A stretch of DNA of 9,714 bases from Actinomycetales bacterium (GTDB lineage Bacteria > Actinomycetota > Actinomycetes > Actinomycetales > JAHECE01): assembly GCA_024641895.1 (NCBI GenBank), contig JAHECE010000096.1:1-9714 (forward strand). Reading direction: 5' to 3'. Position numbers and translations under genes: made by a program. The notes under the pieces were generated by a model. The model was not told the DNA's origin, searched no databases, and saw only the letters and a program-made list of their open reading frames with translations. The number at the start of each line of letters is the position of its first letter. Within the stretch, counting starts at the first letter, position 1. This document shows, piece after piece, positions 1-4,006 of the stretch.

Positions 1-1
1 C

Positions 2-2572
2 GAGATCATCTCGAGCGGTGACGTCACGCTCGTCGCCGAGTCCGCGGCGGCGGCGGCCGCGATGGCCACGGGCGACGTCACGCACGCTGACTCCGCCATG
101 GACGCCGCGGCCGCGTCGGTTCGCCTGGTCAGCACCGCGACGTCCACGCTTGGTGGTCAGTCGGTGGTCGTCGCCGACGGCGTCCTGAGCGTGCTGGCGA
201 AGAACAGTACCGATGCCCGCTCATGGGGCGATGCCTCCGGTGCCACGGCCGGCGCCGGGATCGCCACGGCCTCGGTCGACAGGGTGACCATCGCAGCCAT
301 CGACGGTGCCGGAGAGGGCGGGATCACGGCCCGTCGGCTCGACGTCAGCGCCGACTCCGCCGGCTCGATGTCGGTTCGGTCGGCCGCGAGTACGGGCGGC
401 GCGACGCAGAACGACGTGACACCGACCGAGCGCGCGCTGAGTCTCGCCAGCACGCCCGACAGCTTCGTCAACGTGGCGAGCGCGCTCGGTGAGGGACGGC
501 TGAACGGGCAGACCCACTCCTATCTCGCGTCCGGGGGTGGTCGGTCGCTCACTGTGAGCACCACCGAGGCGCAACGCGTCACAGCCCGGACGACCGATGC
601 GACCGACGTCGCCGCGGACGGTTCCGCGGCGGGCACCGGTGCCGCCGTCGCGGTCGCGCTGCGCACGCTCGAGGCCCGCGCCGACCTCGAGGGCGACGTC
701 GTGCTGATCGCCCCGGAGGTTGTCCTCGACGCAGGCCTCGAGCGCACCGCGAGCCTGACGTCGGCCGTGGCTGCCGCGACCGACGCGGTCGCCTACGAAG
801 TGGCCCGGAGCATCACCGAGGCCGGCGTGCTGCGTGGCTCGACGCTCGACGTCGGCCCGCGGGGCCCAGGGGTCGACGGGGCGAAGATCACGGTCAACGC
901 GTCGTCCACGACCACGGACCGCGCCGCGGCCAAGCGCGCGGCCTCGGTGGGTGCGGCCGCAGTCGACCGCGCCACCGTCGCGTCCGACACGCTCACCCGG
1001 TCCTGGATCGCCGACGGTGCGGTGCTGCTCGGCGCGAGCGACCTGACGCTCACCGCCTCCTCGAGCGACTCGGCGACGGCGGACGCGGGGGAGTCCGACG
1101 CCAACGGCACCGCGCTCGTGCTCCTGACCACGACGACGGCCAGCACCGTCGGCTCGGGACCCGCGCTGGTCCTGACCGGCGACCTCGCGGTCACGGCCGA
1201 CCAGGTCGCCGTTGCGACCGCGTTCGGTGCGGAGGCCACGGCCACGGTCGACCAGGAACGCGCCGCAGTCGTCGGGCGTGAGGTCGCCGCAGCCGGGCTC
1301 GTGAGCCTCCTCGTGAACGGGACCCCGGTCGCGACCATCCCGGCTGGGGCCTTGCTGGTGCTGGACGGCGCAACGGCAACGATCGCTCGGAGCATCCCGG
1401 CCGGGCTCGCGGCGCATGTCGCAGGCACGGTCGGGAGCGCGTCGGCGACCTCCTCGGTCGAGCCGTCGGAGGCGCGTCCCGCGACGACGGACCCGGTCGA
1501 GGCTCCCGGACCGATGCAGGGCAGCGTTCCGGTCGAGGGCGTCGTGGTGAGTGCGGGCACCGCAGTCGGCGGCAGCGGCGCTCACCGTGACAGCCCGGCC
1601 GTGCCGGTGCCGGCGTTCTCGGCGACGGCCGCTGTCGTGGCGCGCCGCCTGCGGCTGTCCGTGCCCGCCGCGATGCTCGGCGACCTGCGCCTGCGCTCGG
1701 GACGCGGGCCACCTGGCGAGGAGAGCGACCCCGAAGCTCCTGGCATCACCCGCGTGTCCACCGCAGTCAGCACCACCGCAGTCAGCACCACCGCAGTCAG
1801 CACCACCGCAATGCACTACGACGGTTCGGGCGCTCTTGGCAGCCCGTTCACCAGGGTCGACGTCCTCGACGCTCTGACCAGCCTCTCCGAGGCGGACCGC
1901 CCCGCGCAGTCGCAGGCTCTTCAGCCGCCCGCGGGCTCGCTCACCCTTCTCCGCCTCGTCGCCGTCGTCGGCGCGATGGCCGCACTCGTTCGCAGCGCGA
2001 TCGCCGTGGCGACCCGTCGCTTGCGCGCCGCCCCGATCTGGGTCGGCGCCGCCACGGCGGGCGCGATCGCCGGCCGCATCCCGCGGCCCGCGGCACCCCG
2101 GACCGACTGTGGCGCCATTCGCGCCGTCGTCGTCCCTACGGGTGCGGCTGTACGACCCGCTCTCGACCTCGTCGAGCGGGAAACGGCCGTTTCGGCCGAT
2201 TCAGTTGTCCGCGGCGCCGCCATCTGGGGGGTTGGCGGCGCCGCGGGCTCGTGTGCCCTGAGCCGGGGCGGTTCGCGCCGTCGTGGCACTGCTGCCGGGG
2301 GGCTGGGCTCACGGGTTGGCCGGGGTTCGGGGGGACTCCGTCGGGGGGCTGGGGCTGCTGTGGTCTCTGTGGGGGGACAGAGACCACAGCGGTCCCTCGT
2401 GTTGTCTGCGGCGCCGTCGTGTGGGGGGCCGGCGGCGCCGCGGGCCCGAAGGACGTGCCTGGGTAGGTCAGGACCGGCGGGTGCGCCGGTCGTCGGCCGT
2501 CGTGCCAGGTACGGCCACCGGGCGAGAACGTGGTCGGACGTGCCGAACGGCAGTGAAGGCGTCGGCGCGTAG
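2..2572 (+). CDS. Large beta-strand-repeat, adhesin-like protein (3' part; 5' end outside window)
   Basis: The frame is open from base 2 to the TAG at 2570-2572 (856 codons before the stop), and no start is needed inside the window. Composition is dominated by Ala, Thr, Ser, Val, Gly and Asp, with almost no Lys or Cys in the first 500 residues. Short stretches such as DLTLTASSSDSA, DVTLVAES and DLAVTADQVAVATA recur, the pattern of beta-helix or beta-strand-repeat surface proteins of the filamentous-haemagglutinin/LktA-like kind. I infer a secreted or cell-surface adhesin-like role; no enzyme motif is visible. Pentapeptide STTAV repeats lie near 1756-1810. A hydrophobic stretch (1940-2008) followed by RRLR could be a membrane anchor; no LPXTG motif was found. 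By eye, G/C at third positions is about 86% near 62-300 but about 74% after 2160, where rare codons (AGA, CGA, TCA, TGT) and hairpins appear. The annotated C-terminus after about 2140 is therefore doubtful (frameshift, decay or read-through into a non-coding array). Confidence 0.68.
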   Translation, partial: EIISSGDVTLVAESAAAAAAMATGDVTHADSAMDAAAASVRLVSTATSTLGGQSVVVADGVLSVLAKNSTDARSWGDASGATAGAGIATASVDRVTIAAIDGAGEGGITARRLDVSADSAGSMSVRSAASTGGATQNDVTPTERALSLASTPDSFVNVASALGEGRLNGQTHSYLASGGGRSLTVSTTEAQRVTARTTDATDVAADGSAAGTGAAVAVALRTLEARADLEGDVVLIAPEVVLDAGLERTASLTSAVAAATDAVAYEVARSITEAGVLRGSTLDVGPRGPGVDGAKITVNASSTTTDRAAAKRAASVGAAAVDRATVASDTLTRSWIADGAVLLGASDLTLTASSSDSATADAGESDANGTALVLLTTTTASTVGSGPALVLTGDLAVTADQVAVATAFGAEATATVDQERAAVVGREVAAAGLVSLLVNGTPVATIPAGALLVLDGATATIARSIPAGLAAHVAGTVGSASATSSVEPSEARPATTDPVEAPGPMQGSVPVEGVVVSAGTAVGGSGAHRDSPAVPVPAFSATAAVVARRLRLSVPAAMLGDLRLRSGRGPPGEESDPEAPGITRVSTAVSTTAVSTTAVSTTAMHYDGSGALGSPFTRVDVLDALTSLSEADRPAQSQALQPPAGSLTLLRLVAVVGAMAALVRSAIAVATRRLRAAPIWVGAATAGAIAGRIPRPAAPRTDCGAIRAVVVPTGAAVRPALDLVERETAVSADSVVRGAAIWGVGGAAGSCALSRGGSRRRGTAAGGLGSRVGRGSGGLRRGAGAAVVSVGGQRPQRSLVLSAAPSCGGPAAPRARRTCLGRSGPAGAPVVGRRARYGHRARTWSDVPNGSEGVGA
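1756..1810 (+). repeat. 15-bp in-frame tandem repeat (STTAV)
   Basis: The unit CACCACCGCAGTCAG occurs exactly at 1771-1785 and 1786-1800. A diverged copy lies at 1756-1770 and a partial copy at 1801-1810. The 15-bp unit keeps the reading frame and encodes the pentapeptide STTAV, so copy-number change would lengthen or shorten a Thr/Ser-rich linker without breaking the gene. Confidence 0.85.
2162..2193. repeat. Two small inverted repeats at the entry to the hairpin array
   Basis: CTCGAC (2162-2167) and GTCGAG (2171-2176) pair around a 3-base loop. GAAACGGCCGTTTC (2180-2193) is a perfect 14-base palindrome. They sit where the codon pattern of the adhesin frame weakens. The palindrome could be a protein-binding site, but nothing identifies the protein. 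Confidence 0.5.
2209..2246 (+). repeat. G-loop hairpin 1
   Basis: CCGCGGCGCCGCCA (2209-2222) pairs perfectly over 14 bp with TGGCGGCGCCGCGG (2233-2246). The 10-base loop TCTGGGGGGT contains six G. One further wobble (T2208 with G2247) and one pair (G2207 with C2248) can be added. It shares its core with hairpin 3. Confidence 0.85.
2321..2340 (+). repeat. Weak G-loop hairpin
   Basis: CGGGGT (2321-2326) can pair with ACTCCG (2335-2340) with one G·T wobble, around the loop TCGGGGGG. It is weak on its own, but its loop matches those of its neighbours. It overlaps a possible G-quadruplex. Confidence 0.4.
2322..2354 (+). other. Possible G-quadruplex motif
   Basis: Four G-runs lie at 2322-2325 (G4), 2329-2334 (G6), 2343-2348 (G6) and 2351-2354 (G4). 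The connecting loops are 3, 8 and 2 bases. This fits the general pattern of four runs of at least three G with short loops. It competes with the local hairpins, so which structure forms cannot be told from sequence. Confidence 0.5.
2357..2390 (+). repeat. G-loop hairpin 2
   Basis: GCTGTGGTCTCTGT (2357-2370) pairs perfectly over 14 bp with ACAGAGACCACAGC (2377-2390), and the loop is exactly six G (2371-2376). Outward pairing can continue to 2351/2396 with two wobbles (T2356·G2391, G2354·T2393). This is the cleanest member of the array. Confidence 0.9.
2408..2441 (+). repeat. G-loop hairpin 3
   Basis: GCGGCGCCGTCG (2408-2419) pairs with CGGCGGCGCCGC (2430-2441) with one wobble (T2417·G2432), around a 10-base loop holding G6 (2423-2428). 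Outer pairs extend to 2404/2445 with two more wobbles. Fifteen bases of the right side and flank (2431-2445) are identical to 2234-2248 of hairpin 1, so the two are diverged copies. Confidence 0.85.
2472..2516 (+). repeat. Two ordinary hairpins between the G-loop hairpins
   Basis: GACCGGCG (2472-2479) pairs with CGCCGGTC (2484-2491) around the tetraloop GGTG. GGCCGT (2495-2500) pairs with ACGGCC (2511-2516) around a 10-base loop. Neither has a long G-run in the loop. They fill the space between hairpins 3 and 4, so nearly the whole stretch is foldable. Confidence 0.6.
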
Positions 2573-2583
2573 CGGCCGCGTGG

Positions 2584-2610
2584 GGTGCCCGTCCGGGGGG
2601 AGCGGGCACC
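2584..2610 (+). repeat. G-loop hairpin 4
   Basis: GGTGCCCG (2584-2591) pairs perfectly with CGGGCACC (2603-2610). The loop TCCGGGGGGAG carries G6, and T2592·G2602 can add a wobble. It is the first of three related units starting at 2584, 2620 and 2658. Confidence 0.82.
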
Positions 2611-2619
2611 GAAAGGGGG

Positions 2620-2648
2620 CGAGTGCCTGCTCGGGGGACGGGCACTCG
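2620..2648 (+). repeat. G-loop hairpin 5
   Basis: CGAGTGCCTG (2620-2629) pairs with CGGGCACTCG (2639-2648) over 10 bp with one wobble (T2628·G2640). The loop is CTCGGGGGA. It is joined to hairpin 4 by GAAAGGGGG. Compared with hairpin 4, one G-C pair has become A-T on both sides. Confidence 0.82.
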
Positions 2649-2657
2649 AAAGGGGGG

Positions 2658-2684
2658 CAGGTGCCTGCGGGGGGCGGGTACCTG
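2658..2684 (+). repeat. G-loop hairpin 6
   Basis: CAGGTGCCTG (2658-2667) pairs with CGGGTACCTG (2675-2684) with two wobbles (G2662·T2679, T2666·G2676). The loop is CGGGGGG. It is joined to hairpin 5 by AAAGGGGGG, almost the same linker as between 4 and 5. Confidence 0.8.
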
Positions 2685-2701
2685 GGGCCCAAGGTGAGGG
2701 T

Positions 2702-2741
2702 CTGGGCGAGGGGCGGCAGAGTGGCCGCGCTCGTCGCCCAG
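2702..2741. terminator. Hairpin after the array, possible terminator
   Basis: CTGGGCGA (2702-2709) pairs with TCGCCCAG (2734-2741), and inside it GCGGC (2713-2717) pairs with GCCGC (2724-2728). There is no T-run, which is common for actinobacterial terminators. It may end transcription coming from the adhesin gene and array. No G-run lies in its loop, so it differs from the array members. Confidence 0.4.
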
Positions 2742-2991
2742 CCCTCGCCGCGGGCCACACGCGGAGCGGGTTCAGCGTGTCTGCGGTAGCTGCGTCACGC
2801 AGGTCGTCACAGAAGCACCCGAGCGTCGACCTGGACGAGCCGGCGGGCTCCGCACGCGGCCGACGTCGCAGCCCGGACCAGCCGGTCGTGCCCCACCCAC
2901 CCGTGACTATCGGCAGGCAGGTACCGGCGCCGTGGTTCAGGCGGAACACGCGCACCGAGAGCGCGCTGACGACGACGCGAGGGCCAGGCGG

Positions 2992-3021
2992 CTGACCGGC
3001 CCCGTTGCCCCCGGCTACGGT
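2992..3021 (+). promoter_or_regulatory. Probable promoter of the methyltransferase (leaderless)
   Basis: The -35-like CTGACC (2992-2997) and -10-like TACGGT (3016-3021, matching TANNNT) are 18 bases apart. Only five bases separate the -10 box from the ATG at 3027, and no purine-rich ribosome binding site is present. Transcription probably starts at or next to the ATG. Confidence 0.55.
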
Positions 3022-3026
3022 GGCCC

Positions 3027-3704
3027 ATGCCCGCCAGGAGCCTGCTCGACGCCTTCCACCGTCTGGGAGCCGCGCCGTACGACTGGATGTACCTGTTCCG
3101 TGCGCCGTGGGAGTCCGCCCCTCGTCCTGCGCTCGTCCAGCTCTGCGCGAGCGGGCGCCTGACGCCGCGGTCTCTCTCGCCCGACGGGGTCGGGCCCGCA
3201 CGGGCGATCGATCTCGGCTGCGGCTCCGGCGCGGACTCGATCTACCTGGCGCGCCAGGGCTTCGAGGTCACCGGTGTCGACTTCTCGCCCGTCGCGATCA
3301 GCAAGGCGGAGCACTTCGCGGCTGTCGAGGGCCCGTACCTGCAGACCACGCCACGCTTCGTCGTCCAGGACCTGCGCGCGCTGCCGAGCGCCGCGGTTCC
3401 CGGCCCGTTCGACCTGCTCCTCGACGGCGGCACCCTCGACGACTTCCCGCCGGACGCGCGGGCTCGCGTCGCAGAGTCGTACACGGCCCTGGCCCGCCCG
3501 GGCGCCGTGCTCGTCCTGTGGTGCTTCTACGCGTCGATGGCGCGGACGCCGCTGCTGAGCATGACCGGCGCCTCCCGGTTGGGCGCTCCGCCCCTGGTCC
3601 CGGGCGAGGAGATCGCGCTCTTCGGCCGGCACTGGGAGATCGAGCGGTTCCGGTCGGCGCAGCCGCTGCCGAGGTCGGCGGTCTTCCACATGACGCGGCG
3701 CTGA
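3027..3704 (+). CDS. Class I SAM-dependent methyltransferase
   Basis: This 225-residue cytoplasmic protein has the Rossmann-type methyltransferase fold signature. Motif I is AIDLGCGSGADS (residues 60-71), which binds S-adenosylmethionine. GVDFSPVAI follows, with Asp85 at the end of strand 2, the residue that usually holds the ribose hydroxyls. The FDLLLDGGTLDDFP stretch (residues 128-141) corresponds to motif IV. The N-terminal 55 residues are a short cap. The overall form resembles the TPMT/TehB-like or generic methyltransferase-11/25 groups that act on small molecules, but the substrate cannot be read from the sequence. The ATG at 3027 is chosen because a promoter-like element ends five bases upstream and nothing methyltransferase-like precedes it. 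It is followed by a repeat-rich gap, so it is probably transcribed alone. The class is secure; the specific role is unknown. Confidence 0.9.
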   Translation: MPARSLLDAFHRLGAAPYDWMYLFRAPWESAPRPALVQLCASGRLTPRSLSPDGVGPARAIDLGCGSGADSIYLARQGFEVTGVDFSPVAISKAEHFAAVEGPYLQTTPRFVVQDLRALPSAAVPGPFDLLLDGGTLDDFPPDARARVAESYTALARPGAVLVLWCFYASMARTPLLSMTGASRLGAPPLVPGEEIALFGRHWEIERFRSAQPLPRSAVFHMTRR

Positions 3705-3705
3705 G

Positions 3706-3783
3706 GTGACGGCGCAGGTGACGGCGCAGGTGCCGGTGCAGCCGTGCCGGTGCAGCCGTGCCGGTGCAGCCGTGCCGGTGCAG
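3706..3783 (+). repeat. 12-bp and 14-bp tandem repeats after the methyltransferase
   Basis: GTGACGGCGCAG occurs twice in a row (3706-3729). GTGCCGGTGCAGCC follows three times (3730-3743, 3744-3757, 3758-3771), then a truncated fourth copy (3772-3783). The two unit types are related (GTG-N-CGG-N-GCAG), as if one grew from the other by slippage. It begins one base after the methyltransferase stop. A GCAGGCCTGC palindrome follows at 3780-3789. Confidence 0.9.
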
Positions 3784-3993
3784 GCCTGCCGTCGGGCCAA
3801 GGCGTCGGGCCGACCCGCCCGGTTCAGGGAGCTTCCGGCACGCGATGCGTGACGAACGCTCCCGCACAGGCCCACGCTCCGTGATCTGAGAGGACGCGTC
3901 CCCGCGGTCGGCGCGGTCGGCGCATGCCCTCCCGTGCGCGCCGTGTGACAGATCGAACGCCCGCGCGATTACGTCCACGGCCCGCGGGTACGG

Positions 3994-3999
3994 CATTCT
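3994..3999 (+). promoter_or_regulatory. Possible -10 box of the P-type ATPase gene
   Basis: CATTCT keeps the A at position 2 and T at position 6 of TANNNT and lies seven bases before the ATG at 4007. No convincing -35 was found; TTACGT at 3969-3974 is 19 bases away. As with the other starts here, there is no good ribosome binding site, so a leaderless start is possible. Confidence 0.3.
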
Positions 4000-4006
4000 G
4001 GACCGG

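Larger units (their letters stand above)
2209..2684 (+). other. Array of hairpins with G-run loops
   Basis: At least six strong hairpins lie in 476 bases: 2209-2246, 2357-2390, 2408-2441, 2584-2610, 2620-2648 and 2658-2684. Each has a loop containing GGGGG or GGGGGG on the + strand. A weaker seventh (2321-2340) has the same G6 loop. Two ordinary hairpins (2472-2491, 2495-2516) lie among them. The first half overlaps the doubtful end of the adhesin frame; the second half is intergenic. Several stems contain T/G pairs that would be G·U wobbles in a + strand transcript, and related stems show compensatory changes. I infer a structured RNA or 3' region transcribed in the + direction. I do not recognise the array as a named family. 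Confidence 0.65.
2573..3026. other. Intergenic gap after the adhesin frame
   Basis: This 454-base gap holds G-loop hairpins 4 to 6, a further hairpin at 2702-2741, and the probable promoter of the methyltransferase at its right end. Between about 2742 and 2990 I see no supported gene. Open frames there on either strand are Arg/Pro-rich, with no recognisable domain, and look like by-products of high GC. Confidence 0.6.
3705..4006. other. Intergenic gap between methyltransferase and P-type ATPase
   Basis: This 302-base gap begins with the tandem repeats (3706-3783). It also contains the palindrome GGACGCGTCC (3893-3902), a direct repeat of GGTCGGCGC near 3906-3923, and the presumed ATPase promoter at its right end. 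No supported gene lies here on either strand. Confidence 0.6.

Noticed and set aside
221..1816. 531-codon - strand frame opposite the adhesin-like gene
   Set aside because: Arg/Gly/Asp-rich low-complexity translation. The + frame shows beta-strand-repeat protein character and better third-position G/C.
2209..2684. Insertion sequence ends or transposon remnant
   Set aside because: No transposase frame, no target-site duplication and no pair of long terminal inverted repeats enclosing a gene.
2209..2741. CRISPR array or tRNA cluster as explanation of the repeats
   Set aside because: Repeats are neither identical nor separated by unique spacers of constant length, and no cloverleaf with T-loop or anticodon arm could be drawn.
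2283..2789. + strand frames through the hairpin array
   Set aside because: Gly/Arg-rich output of G-runs, with no ribosome binding site and no recognisable protein.
1921..3201. 426-codon - strand frame spanning the hairpin array and the methyltransferase start
   Set aside because: Arg/Pro/Thr-rich with no domain. It crosses the hairpins and runs against the methyltransferase gene, so it is best explained by lack of stops in high-GC DNA.
3948..3960. Half LexA-like site (ATCGAACG) before the P-type ATPase
   Set aside because: Only one arm is present. The matching GTTCGA arm is missing at the required spacing.
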